A stretch of 64,000 nt of DNA. It comes from Spirochaetales bacterium. Lineage in GTDB: Bacteria > Spirochaetota > Leptospiria > Leptospirales > Leptonemataceae. Positions 54,545 through 63,465 of this stretch are shown here, one piece after another. Both the position numbers and the translations under genes were made by a program. Position 1 is the stretch's first letter, and each line of letters begins with the position of its first letter. Below the pieces are notes generated by a model, which saw nothing but the letters and a program-made list of their open reading frames with translations, ran no database searches and was not told the origin of the DNA. The stretch is taken from positions 868,001-932,000 of the forward strand of contig JABTUL010000002.1 of assembly GCA_015075425.1 (NCBI GenBank), read 5' to 3'.

Positions 54545-55324
54545 ATGGACGCCGGAGCACTGCTCCTGCGCTGCGAAGCGCTGCTGGCTGAACACCGCGG
54601 GCCCCTGACGGTGGCCCGGCTGCGGCATCTGGACGCAGAATTGCGCTCTGTTTCCGAAGAGAAGCTGACTGAATTGCTCAAGCAGGCCGCTCTGTCCCCG
54701 CAGAGTCGGTTGGTCTATGTTGCCCATGGTGATTTTCTGGGCTTTACCATTTCATCTGTCAGTCTGGCGTCCGATCCCCTGCTGGACGGAGAACGTAAAC
54801 TATACATACCTTTCCAGCGCTACCTGGAGAAGCAAGGACAAAGGGCCATCGCCCTGGACCACACTCTGGCCGGTGCGGCAAAAACCGATGGCACCTGGAC
54901 CCATCCTGATCTGGTCAGTGTGAATGAAAGCGGCCTGATCACAGGCTATGAGGTGAAACTCCGGCTGAGCCGCAGCGAGTATCGCCTGGCTTTCTTTGAA
55001 TGTCTGGCGAATTCAATCTGGGCTAATGATCGTTATGTTGTGGCCCCCGATCCGGATACTGAGGCCGTAGCAGGCTTTGCCCGGCTGGCGAAGAGGATGC
55101 CGGTTGGTTTGATCGGTCTGACTGTGGATCAGCCGGATTCTTTGATGCCACTTGTTGAAAAAATGCAAATTCTGGTTCCCTGCCAGCGCCGGGAGCTGGA
55201 CCGGGAAACTCTGGAAGAATTGACGGAACGCTGGGCGCAGCTTCGGACTTTTCTGGTACAGTGCGGGCTGTCAGATGCTACCTGGACTTCGCAGCAATCT
55301 TCCCGGTCGATTTCTTCTTCGTAG
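54545..55324 (+). CDS. HrgA/COG2958-like PD-(D/E)XK nuclease
   Basis: 259 aa from ATG 54545. The N-terminal ~70 residues look like a winged helix (HARE-HTH-like). The rest follows the layout of HrgA/COG2958 restriction-associated proteins: ERKLYIPFQRYLEKQG, IALDHTLAG, THPDLVSVNESG and GYEVKLRLS, then LAFFECLANSIWANDRYVVAP. Asp122, Glu136 and Lys138 can form the PD...ExK metal site. A Ser-rich tail ends it, and 47 bases overlap the convergent TfoX-N gene. Family assignment is from memory of the pattern; no search was run. Confidence 0.75.
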   Translation: MDAGALLLRCEALLAEHRGPLTVARLRHLDAELRSVSEEKLTELLKQAALSPQSRLVYVAHGDFLGFTISSVSLASDPLLDGERKLYIPFQRYLEKQGQRAIALDHTLAGAAKTDGTWTHPDLVSVNESGLITGYEVKLRLSRSEYRLAFFECLANSIWANDRYVVAPDPDTEAVAGFARLAKRMPVGLIGLTVDQPDSLMPLVEKMQILVPCQRRELDRETLEELTERWAQLRTFLVQCGLSDATWTSQQSSRSISSS

Positions 55325-55688
55325 TTGTTTTCTTCTTACCGGTCGTTTTTTTCCTGGCTGGCTTTTTTTCCACCGTGGCCACAAAGTCCAGAGCCAACCC
55401 GGTCAGCCTTTTCAGTTCCGCATCCTCTTTGACTTTGTCCATGGAAGCATAAAGAAAACCCACCATGGGCTTTCCGGTGAAATCCATGGGGCGAATGCCT
55501 TTCTCTTTGAGGAGAAGCTCAGCGTGCTCTGGACCCACACGGAGCATCAAATCATTCTGCATCACACCACAGAACATTTTATCTGAGCTGAGCAAACATA
55601 ACCCGCCAAACATCTTCTTTTCCGTTATGTTCTTGCGGCCCTTCAGTGCTTTGCGCACGCGCTCGGCCAGTGTTTCATCGTAGGCCAT
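55278..55688 (-). CDS. TfoX N-terminal-domain protein with histone-like tail
   Basis: 136 aa from ATG 55688 (a longer frame overlaps sdhB). ERVRKALKGRKNITEKKMFGG opens a TfoX_N domain (~1-105), with CLLSSDKMFCGVMQNDLMLRVG. The last 30 residues are a Lys/Thr/Ala tail (KKTTGKKKTTTKKKSTGK) like histone H1 tails, suggesting DNA or RNA binding. TfoX_N proteins without the C-terminal TfoX domain have no settled role. Its tail is encoded antisense to the nuclease's last codons. Confidence 0.85.
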   Translation of the reverse strand: MAYDETLAERVRKALKGRKNITEKKMFGGLCLLSSDKMFCGVMQNDLMLRVGPEHAELLLKEKGIRPMDFTGKPMVGFLYASMDKVKEDAELKRLTGLALDFVATVEKKPARKKTTGKKKTTTKKKSTGKIAAKSR

Positions 55689-55699
55689 GTTTTCAGTTC

Positions 55700-56479
55700 T
55701 TATCCGCTGCCGCCCGCTCCTTGGGCCTGACCCAGAACTGGTGTAAGACTCGCGGACAGATACTCCCGGTTCATGCGAGCTATGAACTGTACACTGATCT
55801 CTTTGGGGCAGACCGCTTCGCATTCAAACTGATTGGTGCAATTACCAAAGCCTTCCTGATCCATTTGCGTAACCATCTGGTGGACCCGCTCCTTCTTCTC
55901 TACTACTCCCTGAGGAAGCAGTCCCAGGTGCGAGACTTTCGCCGCCACAAAGAGCATGGCTGAAGCATTTTTGCAGGCGGCGACACAGGCGCCGCAGCCA
56001 ATGCACTGGGCAGCATCCATGGCTACATCGGCTATTTTTTTAGGGATGGGGAGAGCATTGCCGTCCGGCGCACCACCGGTGTTTACAGAAACAAAGCCCC
56101 CGGCCTGGATGATGCGATCAAATGCGCTGCGATCCACGGCCAGGTCTTTAATGACCGGAAAGGCTCGGGCCCGCCACGGTTCGACAAAAATCGTATCACC
56201 GTCTTTGAATTTTCGCATGTGCAACTGGCATGCTGTTGTGCCGCGATCGGGTCCGTGCGGTGTGCCATTGATCACCAGAGAACACATCCCGCAGATACCT
56301 TCACGGCAATCATGGTCAAAAGAAACCGGATCCTGCTTTTCGAGGATCAGTTTTTCATTGAGAACATCTAACATTTCCAGGAAGGACATGTGCTCGCTGA
56401 CATCGTCGAGCTGGTAGTCCACCATCCGTCCCGCTTCTGTATGATTCTTTTGCCGCCAGATTTTTAGTTTGATTTTCAT
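55700..56479 (-). CDS. sdhB: Succinate dehydrogenase iron-sulphur subunit
   Basis: 259 aa. [14 protein letters not shown] and a later Cys coordinate the [2Fe-2S] cluster; [13 protein letters not shown] and [12 protein letters not shown] coordinate the [4Fe-4S] and [3Fe-4S] clusters. It transfers electrons from SdhA to the membrane anchor. Its ATG shares ATGA with the sdhA stop (56476-56479). It is the last gene of sdhCAB. Confidence 0.95.
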   Translation of the reverse strand: MKIKLKIWRQKNHTEAGRMVDYQLDDVSEHMSFLEMLDVLNEKLILEKQDPVSFDHDCREGICGMCSLVINGTPHGPDRGTTACQLHMRKFKDGDTIFVEPWRARAFPVIKDLAVDRSAFDRIIQAGGFVSVNTGGAPDGNALPIPKKIADVAMDAAQCIGCGACVAACKNASAMLFVAAKVSHLGLLPQGVVEKKERVHQMVTQMDQEGFGNCTNQFECEAVCPKEISVQFIARMNREYLSASLTPVLGQAQGAGGSG

Positions 56480-58389
56480 TTGTAGCTCCTTTGCGCCAGA
56501 TGGACAAACTCAAATTCCAGTTTTTCTTTGTGCAGGGTGTGCTCTTTATCCACACCTTTGAATTCCCAGGCAGCTACATAAGAAAATTTATCGTCATGGC
56601 GGAGGGCTTCTCCCTCTGGAGTCTGGTGTTCCTCGCGAAAATGTCCGCCACAGGATTCTTCGCGATGCAGAGCATCGCGCATCATGAGCTCGCCAAACTC
56701 CAGAAAATCCGCCACCCGACCGGCCTTCTCCAGTTCTTGATTGAATTCCCCGTTCTGTCCGGTTACCCGCACGTTCTTCCAGAATTCATCCCGCAATTCA
56801 CCGACGCGTTTGATGGCTTTCTTGAGTCCGCCGTCGCTGCGGGCCATACCACAGTACTCCCAGCAGAGCTGGCCCAGCTCTTTGTGGAAGGAATCCACGC
56901 TCCGTTTACCGTCTATGGAGAGGAATTGATTGATCTTTTCGGCCTGCTCCTTTTCCGCTTTCACGAATTCGGGTGACTCCGCGGAAACCGGATCATGCCC
57001 CGTTTGGGCCAGATACTGACCGATCGTGTAAGGAATGACAAAATAGCCATCAGCCAGCCCCTGCATGAGCGCACTGGCACCCAGGCGGTTGGCCCCGTGA
57101 TCGGAGAAGTTGGCCTCTCCCAGAACAAAAAGGCCGGGCAAATTGCTCATCAAATTGTAGTCCACCCAGAGGCCGCCCATTGTGTAGTGAACGGCCGGAT
57201 AGATTCGCATGGGTGTTTTGTAAGGATTGTCCCCGGTGATTTTTTCATACATGTGAAACAGGTTTCCATAACGATCGCGGACGCCCGCTTCACTCAGCCG
57301 ATGAATCGCATCCTTGAAATCCAGATAAACGCCGAGTCCTCCCGGACCAACGCCCAGGCCTTCATCACAGACCATTTTCGCGGCACGCGAAGCAATATCA
57401 CGGGGAACCAGGTTTCCAAAGCTTGGATACTTTCTTTCCAGGTAGTAATCGCGCTCAGCTTCCGGGATATCAGCCGGGTTGCGCGCGTCCCCTTTCTTTT
57501 TGGGAACCCATACCCGGCCATCGTTGCGTAGCGATTCACTCATCAAGGTCAGCTTGGACTGGTAATCTCCGCTCACCGGAATGCAGGTGGGATGGATCTG
57601 CGTATAACAGGGATTGGCAAAAAAAGCGCCTTTCTTATGGGCACGCCAGGCAGCGGTCACATTAGAACCCATCGCATTGGTAGATAGATAAAAAACATTA
57701 CCATAGCCACCGGTGGCCAGAACAACGGCATGGCCGGAATGGGCACTGACTTTACCTGTAATCAGATCTCGCACAATGATCCCGCGGGCCCGGCCATCTT
57801 CCACGACCAGATCCAGCATTTCTGTGCGGTTGTACATCTTGACGCGGCCCAGACCGATCTGTCGCGACAGAGCCTGGTAAGCACCCAGCAAGAGCTGCTG
57901 ACCGGTCTGGCCTTTGGCGTAAAAGGTGCGCGACACCTGCGCACCACCAAAAGATCGATTCGCCAGAAGTCCGCCGTATTCGCGGGCAAAAGGGACGCCC
58001 TGAGCCACACACTGGTCAATGATATTCACAGAGAGTTCGGCAAGCCGATGTACATTGGATTCACGAGCGCGGAAATCGCCTCCTTTCACCGTATCATAGA
58101 ACAACCGCTGAACGCTATCGCCATCGTTCTGGTAGTTCTTGGCGGCATTGATACCACCCTGGGCCGCAATACTGTGGGCGCGTCGCGGAGAATCCTGAAA
58201 GCAGAAACATTTAACATTGTAACCCAGTTCCGCAAGGCTGGCAGCCGCTGAAGCGCCTGCCAGACCGGAGCCCACAACAAGCACGTTGTATTTGCGTTTG
58301 TTGGCCGGGTTGACCAGTTTTAAGTCAAATTTATGTTTTTCCCAACGTTTTTCAATGGGACCGGATGGAACATTGGATTGTAGAGTCAT
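56476..58389 (-). CDS. sdhA: Succinate dehydrogenase flavoprotein subunit
   Basis: 637 aa from ATG 58389; the frame extends to 58692 inside sdhC. FAD motif [19 protein letters not shown], covalent-flavin His in [15 protein letters not shown], and the substrate block HPTCIPVSG. It oxidises succinate to fumarate. Length and the linked b558-type sdhC suggest the three-subunit enzyme found in Bacteroidetes-like and epsilonproteobacterial lineages. It begins one base after the sdhC stop. Confidence 0.95.
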   Translation of the reverse strand: MTLQSNVPSGPIEKRWEKHKFDLKLVNPANKRKYNVLVVGSGLAGASAAASLAELGYNVKCFCFQDSPRRAHSIAAQGGINAAKNYQNDGDSVQRLFYDTVKGGDFRARESNVHRLAELSVNIIDQCVAQGVPFAREYGGLLANRSFGGAQVSRTFYAKGQTGQQLLLGAYQALSRQIGLGRVKMYNRTEMLDLVVEDGRARGIIVRDLITGKVSAHSGHAVVLATGGYGNVFYLSTNAMGSNVTAAWRAHKKGAFFANPCYTQIHPTCIPVSGDYQSKLTLMSESLRNDGRVWVPKKKGDARNPADIPEAERDYYLERKYPSFGNLVPRDIASRAAKMVCDEGLGVGPGGLGVYLDFKDAIHRLSEAGVRDRYGNLFHMYEKITGDNPYKTPMRIYPAVHYTMGGLWVDYNLMSNLPGLFVLGEANFSDHGANRLGASALMQGLADGYFVIPYTIGQYLAQTGHDPVSAESPEFVKAEKEQAEKINQFLSIDGKRSVDSFHKELGQLCWEYCGMARSDGGLKKAIKRVGELRDEFWKNVRVTGQNGEFNQELEKAGRVADFLEFGELMMRDALHREESCGGHFREEHQTPEGEALRHDDKFSYVAAWEFKGVDKEHTLHKEKLEFEFVHLAQRSYK

Positions 58390-58390
58390 A

Positions 58391-59071
58391 TCAATAGCCT
58401 CCCCGGCCTGGAATGAGTTGCAGCCAGATAGCGGCCGGAATGGACAAGAAGGCCAGCACCAGCAATATAGCCAGAAGCCGGCCGATTTTTTCAATGGTTG
58501 GCCAGACTGTTGATGTGGAAAGTCCCAGCGATTGAAACAGTGAAGGCACCCCATGAGTGAGGTGAAAGCCCAGAACAAGCATCGCCAGGATATAGGACCC
58601 GGCCACAAGCGGTTGGGCAAAAGCGGTCGTGACCATTGTGTAAGTGTCATGGCGACCCATGCTGTCGCGCAGGTCGGCGTAACCGGCATCAACCAGGAAA
58701 AGCGTGTAGTGAGCCAGATGAAAAACGAGGAACACGAACACCAGAATTCCGGTCTGGATCATCGTTCTTGAGGCAAGACTGGCCGCCACGGTGGCATTGG
58801 CTGCGTAGGCAACCGGCCGGGCTTTGCTATTTTCCAGTCTGAGGCTGATCCCTGTAATCACGTGAACAAGAAACGTAATACCCAGACCGATTCGCGCAAT
58901 GAGCAGGAAAGCGGGATACTGCCGCAAACCGTGACCGTAGGCATTGAAGGCATCCGGCCCGGCAAACACAAGGAGGTTGGCGGCCAGGTGAGAGATCAGA
59001 AAAAGAACCAGGCCCAGCCCGGTCAGGGCCATGAGATACTTCCGGCCCAGTGATGATTTCAGAAATTGCAT
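58391..59071 (-). CDS. sdhC: Succinate dehydrogenase cytochrome b558 subunit
   Basis: 226 aa from ATG 59071, with GGGAGC nearby. Five membrane helices; [17 protein letters not shown] and [12 protein letters not shown] and [15 protein letters not shown] hold the His residues expected for two haems, as in the single-anchor b558 family. No sdhD is present, as expected. It opens the sdhCAB operon; a 16-base palindrome lies 104 bases upstream. Confidence 0.92.
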   Translation of the reverse strand: MQFLKSSLGRKYLMALTGLGLVLFLISHLAANLLVFAGPDAFNAYGHGLRQYPAFLLIARIGLGITFLVHVITGISLRLENSKARPVAYAANATVAASLASRTMIQTGILVFVFLVFHLAHYTLFLVDAGYADLRDSMGRHDTYTMVTTAFAQPLVAGSYILAMLVLGFHLTHGVPSLFQSLGLSTSTVWPTIEKIGRLLAILLVLAFLSIPAAIWLQLIPGRGGY

Positions 59072-59175
59072 GGGTGCTCCCTGAAAGGCAATCGTTGCAT
59101 GGGACGTTTTTCTGCTCCTGATCTGCCTGGTAAAGGAAAAATGCTGGACGGTTTTACGGGTATGTCTGCTATTGT

Positions 59176-59191
59176 GAACGAACGTTCGTTC
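59176..59191. promoter_or_regulatory. Perfect 16-base palindrome, likely TetR operator
   Basis: GAACGAACGTTCGTTC at 59176-59191 is a perfect inverted repeat in the 163-base gap between divergent sdhC and the TetR gene. It is 43 bases from the TTG start of the regulator. TetR/AcrR proteins usually bind 14-20 base palindromes of this form in their own promoters. Because the gap is shared, it could also affect sdh transcription. Confidence 0.7.
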
Positions 59192-59234
59192 CGTTCTTTG
59201 AGGAGAAGGCCAAACTTCCGGGAGGTGCCTTAAA

Positions 59235-59819
59235 TTGGTGAAAGAGGCCAATCAACAGCAGGCTGTGTTCCTCGCAGCGCTCGAACTGTTCAGTCTAAGG
59301 GGCTTCGATGGGGTGTCCATGCGGGATATAGCGAGGCAGGCGGACTGTAGCGTTTCGCTGATCTACAATTACTACCCTTCCAAGGCCGAGCTATTGCAGG
59401 CGATTCTGTTCGAAGCACAAGCACAGGTGGCCGCAACACTGGCTCTGCTGGCTGGTCCCGGTTCTGCCGGAGCACTGCTGGCAGCGTATCTGGATGCCGT
59501 AGTAGAGGTCCTTGAGGGCAATCGAATGCTCTGGCGGGTTGTACATTTGCTGCGTATGCAGCGCCATCTATTTCCGCTGGAAGACATCAGACATTTTCAG
59601 GAGCGAACTTTGAAAGTTTTGCAGGGCTTGCTCCATGAAGCGGGAGTTCCGGAAGCGACAGCTGCCGGCCAGGCCGTACTGCTTTTTGCAGCCATCGATG
59701 GTCTTACCGCTCAGTACCTTCTGGATGATACATTTCCCCTGCGCTCGGGAGCACGGGCCTGCACCGGTGTTTTTACAAAACAAAAAGGAGTTAAAAACGA
59801 TGAAAGATTTACTACCTGA
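59235..59819 (+). CDS. TetR-family transcriptional regulator
   Basis: 194 aa from TTG 59235 (GTG 59238 is an alternative); GGGAGG lies upstream. N-terminal HTH: ALELFSLRGFDGVSMRDIAR, then CSVSLIYNYYPSKAELLQAI. The C-terminal half is a helical ligand-binding domain. It overlaps the hydrolase gene downstream by 20 bases, so they form one unit. The ligand is unknown; it may be a substrate or product of the hydrolase or a fatty acyl compound. Confidence 0.92.
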   Translation: MVKEANQQQAVFLAALELFSLRGFDGVSMRDIARQADCSVSLIYNYYPSKAELLQAILFEAQAQVAATLALLAGPGSAGALLAAYLDAVVEVLEGNRMLWRVVHLLRMQRHLFPLEDIRHFQERTLKVLQGLLHEAGVPEATAAGQAVLLFAAIDGLTAQYLLDDTFPLRSGARACTGVFTKQKGVKNDERFTT

Positions 59820-60654
59820 CGTACGGAACGATCCACCTCTCCATTTTGCGCAGACGGGGAAGGACGCGGATGTACTATTGATCCATGGCACGCCCAGCTC
59901 CGGTTTTGAGTGGCGTAAGGTAATCCCTCATCTGAGCGGCTATAGAGTGACACTTCCCGATCATCTGGGTTTTGGGAAATCTCCGCAACCCCTGAATGCA
60001 GACTACTCGCCCGAGGCGCACGCGGCGCGCCTGATACGCTTTGTGAAAGAACAGAATCTGCGCGATGTACATCTGGTCCTGCATGACTACGGTGGGCCCA
60101 TCGGCCTGGGTATGGCCTTGCAACTTCCGGAACACATTCGTTCCATCTGTCTCATCAATACCTGGGGCTTTCCTCTGCGTGTTCTACCGGATGTGCGACG
60201 GGGCGCTGCGGTCATGAATAGTTTCCTGGGCCGCTGGCTCTACAGATACTATCATTTCAGTGTACGCTTCTTTTTAAAGAATAGTTTTTATTCTAAGGCC
60301 AATCTTCCTGAAGATGTCTATCAAACGTATCTGCAAGTTCACGATACGCCTGAAAAACGGATGATTCTGTATGCTCTGGCGAAGGCGATGACTCTGTCGG
60401 ATAGTTTTTCTCAGGCCATCTGGGAGGAACGGAGCACTTTGAAACGCTGGCCGCTCCAGATCATCTGGGGAATGGCCGATCCGTTTCTGCCGGCTAAAGA
60501 ACTGCTCCCCATCTGGAAGGAGGGTCTGCCGGAGGCAGCTGTTGTGGAGTTGCAAAAATCGGGACATTTCCCCCAGGAAGAGCAGCCGGAAGAATTGGCT
60601 CGGGCCCTGCTGCATTTTTGGGAACAAACACCAACCCGCTCCAGTTCCAAATAA
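59800..60654 (+). CDS. Haloalkane-dehalogenase-like alpha/beta hydrolase
   Basis: 284 aa from ATG 59800, preceded by AAAAAGGAG. LLIHGTPSSGFEWRKVIPHL (oxyanion HGxP), LPDHLGFGKSP, the nucleophile elbow LVLHDYGGPIGLGMAL with Asp, and GHFPQEEQPEE with the catalytic His. An Asp nucleophile separates it from esterases and fits haloalkane dehalogenases and epoxide hydrolases. A cap domain region has GRWLYRYYHFSVRFF. The natural substrate cannot be read. Confidence 0.85.
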   Translation: MKDLLPDVRNDPPLHFAQTGKDADVLLIHGTPSSGFEWRKVIPHLSGYRVTLPDHLGFGKSPQPLNADYSPEAHAARLIRFVKEQNLRDVHLVLHDYGGPIGLGMALQLPEHIRSICLINTWGFPLRVLPDVRRGAAVMNSFLGRWLYRYYHFSVRFFLKNSFYSKANLPEDVYQTYLQVHDTPEKRMILYALAKAMTLSDSFSQAIWEERSTLKRWPLQIIWGMADPFLPAKELLPIWKEGLPEAAVVELQKSGHFPQEEQPEELARALLHFWEQTPTRSSSK

Positions 60655-60663
60655 AACTCTGTG

Positions 60664-61512
60664 CTACGGATACGGAACAAATTCCGTTTCCCCGCGAACT
60701 CGCGGAAACTGTTGCTTCTGCCACAGATCAATGGCTTCTGCGATTCTTTCTTTTCTTGAGGAAACAAAATTCCAGTCGATGTGACGCACCTCAGGCAGGG
60801 GCACACCGCCAAGCACAATCAGACGTCCGGGGTTCAGGGCTTTTATCCGGGCATCTGTTTCTGTTATGAGCATCTGCCCGCTCTCTATTGTTTGTTCGCT
60901 TTCAAAGCGGCCACTGACGGCATAGAGCCCGAGCTCAAAACCAGGGTAGGATAAAGAAATTGTCGCATCCGCTTTCAGCTGGAAATCCAGCATGACCAGC
61001 TTTGAGGATACCCGGACGGGGGATACATGATCGGCATACTTTCCGGCCACCAGTCGGAGCCGACCGGAGGGCAGATTGATCTCTGGAATAGAAGCGGCGG
61101 GATAGTGGTCAAAGGACGGTTCTGTCTCTTCCTGCTCAACGGGCAGGGCCACCCATATTTGCAGCCCGTGCAGCGTACGCATGGCTGAGCGCGATTCCTG
61201 CGATGAGCGCTCGGAGTGCACTATGCCACGGCCGGCCGTCATCCAGTTCACCGCGCCAGGTTCGATTTGCTGTTCATTGCCCAGAGAATCGCGGTGGAGT
61301 ATGCTTCCTTCAAAAAGGTAAGTAAGAGTAGATAATCCGATGTGCGGATGCGGCAGTACGTCCAGTCCCTGGCCAGCATTCAGTTCCGTGGGCCCCATTT
61401 GATCGAGAAAAATAAAGGGTCCGACCATGCGCTTTTTGCGCGAAGGCAAAATTCGCTGCACTTGAAAGTGGCCAATATCGCCCGCCCGACCGGTGAGGAG
61501 AAGGGACTCCAT
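60664..61512 (-). CDS. Pirin family protein
   Basis: 282 aa from ATG 61512, one base after the cyclase stop. Bicupin: HPHIGLSTLTYLFEGSILHRDS carries the metal-binding His/His/His, with Glu expected, followed by GAVNWMTAGRGIVHSER. Pirins act as quercetinase-like dioxygenases or redox-sensing cofactors. It converges with the hydrolase gene (nine bases between stops). Confidence 0.92.
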   Translation of the reverse strand: MESLLLTGRAGDIGHFQVQRILPSRKKRMVGPFIFLDQMGPTELNAGQGLDVLPHPHIGLSTLTYLFEGSILHRDSLGNEQQIEPGAVNWMTAGRGIVHSERSSQESRSAMRTLHGLQIWVALPVEQEETEPSFDHYPAASIPEINLPSGRLRLVAGKYADHVSPVRVSSKLVMLDFQLKADATISLSYPGFELGLYAVSGRFESEQTIESGQMLITETDARIKALNPGRLIVLGGVPLPEVRHIDWNFVSSRKERIAEAIDLWQKQQFPRVRGETEFVPYP

Positions 61513-61513
61513 G

Positions 61514-62791
61514 TCAACCCTGGCTCCGAGCCTGGTAGGCGGACCAGAACGCTGCATTCGGGGCCTGGTGGTGTCCCCACTCGGGTAGCAGACCGTTTAA
61601 AAAATACATAGGAACCTTTCCTTTATTGCGGGCCTCTATCAGACCGCGCGCCTCCAGTGAAAAAAAAGGCGAAAGCAGTTTCCGGGACGACTCCGACACA
61701 TTGATGCGCCCGGGAGCACCCGAAGATTCCATGCGACTGGCTGTATTCACCGTATCACCCCAGATATCGTAGCTAAATTTTTGCTGACCGATGACACCGG
61801 CAACAACCGGACCGGAATGCAGGCCCATACGCAATTCAAAAACGGGCTGGCCTCTGGCGGCACGCTCCTTGCCCAGTCTGGCCATCGCATCACGCATTTT
61901 GAGAGCGGCCAGAGCCACATCGATAGCATGGGTGGCGCGAACTTCCGGCAGCCCACCGGCGCACATATAACTATCTCCAATGGTTTTGATTTTTTCCAGG
62001 TGGTGTTCGCCGGCAATCGCATCAAAAATAGAGAAACATTCATCGAGGGTGGCCACAAGTTCTGCGGGTGCCATCTGTTCAGCGATAAGCGTAAAACCCT
62101 TAAAATCTGTGAAGAGTACTGTTACCTGCTCCAGGTGAACCGGTTCGACCCGTGATTTCCTTTTAAGTTCGAGGGCAATGGTTGCCGGAAGGATGTTGTG
62201 CAGCAATCGGTCCGATTCATCGCGAGCCTGTTGCAAACGTTTCTCGAATACTTCGTTGACCGTTTCCTGGTATTCTTTACTTTGCTCGAAGACTATGTGC
62301 CAGGCGCGCGATGGATCCACCGGCAGGTCGGCCATGATTTCCCGAATCAGTTCCCTCATGTTGTTTTCCACACGGAGCAGGAAGGAAATGCTGAAGCCTG
62401 TTTGCGTATAATCAAACTCGCCAAAGTTCTCGAGAGTAATTTTACGGAAGCGATCCGCGCTCTCGGGGCTATTGTCCCGCAGGGCCAGCAGCCGTTCCAT
62501 GAACAGTCGGTTGTATCGTTCAAAGTGGTATTCATTGTAATCGAACGCGAAGCGATTCCGACGAGCCCACTCAGCGATCAGGTTGAAGGGGGGTGGGGGG
62601 GTTGCCGGAAGATCGGGAAATTCTTGTAAGAGTCGGCTAAGAATTGCATTGTTTACCTGTGCTGCCATTTTGCCATCGAAACTGGTCCTGGCTCTAACCT
62701 CTTCCGGCTTGGCCTCCTCAGCCAGTAGATGGTGATAGAAAAAGCGAGCCAGTTCCTGGGCAATGGCTCGCCTCAGATCAGCATCGGTCAC
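61514..62791 (-). CDS. Class III adenylate cyclase, soluble
   Basis: 425 aa. The N-terminal ~200 residues form an unassigned helical region, followed by a coiled-coil (YQETVNEVFEKRLQQARDES) and LLHNILPATIALELK, the usual lead-in to a cyclase domain. Cyclase motifs: LFTDFKGFT, EKIKTIGDSYMCAGG, and YDIWGDTVNTASRMES, with the Lys/Asp pair for ATP. No membrane segment. Its ATG overlaps the reductase stop as ATGA (62788-62791). Confidence 0.92.
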   Translation of the reverse strand: MTDADLRRAIAQELARFFYHHLLAEEAKPEEVRARTSFDGKMAAQVNNAILSRLLQEFPDLPATPPPPFNLIAEWARRNRFAFDYNEYHFERYNRLFMERLLALRDNSPESADRFRKITLENFGEFDYTQTGFSISFLLRVENNMRELIREIMADLPVDPSRAWHIVFEQSKEYQETVNEVFEKRLQQARDESDRLLHNILPATIALELKRKSRVEPVHLEQVTVLFTDFKGFTLIAEQMAPAELVATLDECFSIFDAIAGEHHLEKIKTIGDSYMCAGGLPEVRATHAIDVALAALKMRDAMARLGKERAARGQPVFELRMGLHSGPVVAGVIGQQKFSYDIWGDTVNTASRMESSGAPGRINVSESSRKLLSPFFSLEARGLIEARNKGKVPMYFLNGLLPEWGHHQAPNAAFWSAYQARSQG

Positions 62792-63432
62792 TTACGAATC
62801 AATTTGATGGCGTGATTCCAGGAATTGCCGGTCAAACCTGGAATGCACCAGAGCATGCAAAGAGGTTCAATCGCGCGAGCCGCTTCAGCCATGCCCATAT
62901 CTTCAGGATCAAAACCAAATTTTTCCAGAATCGAACTCACGGTCTTCCGGGCCTCAGCGTCATTTCCACAGAGGAACATGGTAGGCTGCGAAGGAAAATC
63001 CGGGTTCACCATGTGCGGACCGCCGATCATGCTCCAGGCCTTCACAAACTTAGCTTCTGGACAGGCGGCTTGCAGGTCTTCCATCAAAGAGCGATTGATT
63101 GTTGAGAAGAATTTTAGAACTCCGTTTTCCGGAGCGGAATCGGCGATGGGATTGGTGGGATCTATGACAATCTTGCCGGATAGATTTTGTTTCCCCGCCA
63201 GGTCGAGCGCCGCAAGTGCTGCGCTGCCTTTCACAGCAAGGACCACCAGGTCAGCCCAGGCAGCGACGTCGGCAAAGCTGCCAATACTGCTCTGTGGATG
63301 ATTCATTTGAAATTCTTTAAGCTTTTCCGGGCTGCGCGTGCCGAGCTGTACCCCGTAGCCGTGCTTGAGGAAACCGGCGGCGAGAGTCTGGGCGACGCCA
63401 CCGGATCCGAGTATACCGATTTTCTGAGTCAT
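62788..63432 (-). CDS. NADP-dependent (F420-type) oxidoreductase
   Basis: 214 aa from ATG 63432 (63465 is an alternative ATG). Rossmann motif KIGILGSGGVAQTLAAGFLKHG, LGTRSPEKL, and VIDPTNPIAD, WSMIGGPHMVNPDF fit the NADPH-dependent F420 reductase/NADP oxidoreductase family (COG2085). In organisms without F420 these reduce other substrates. It starts the operon that continues into the cyclase and pirin genes. Confidence 0.85.
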   Translation of the reverse strand: MTQKIGILGSGGVAQTLAAGFLKHGYGVQLGTRSPEKLKEFQMNHPQSSIGSFADVAAWADLVVLAVKGSAALAALDLAGKQNLSGKIVIDPTNPIADSAPENGVLKFFSTINRSLMEDLQAACPEAKFVKAWSMIGGPHMVNPDFPSQPTMFLCGNDAEARKTVSSILEKFGFDPEDMGMAEAARAIEPLCMLWCIPGLTGNSWNHAIKLIRK

Positions 63433-63465
63433 TGTAAACCTCCGGGCGCGAAAGGCCCTGAACAT

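Noticed and set aside
54545-55324. Idea that this is a complete restriction-modification system
   Set aside because: No methyltransferase or helicase gene is nearby; only the nuclease-like protein resembles restriction-associated families.
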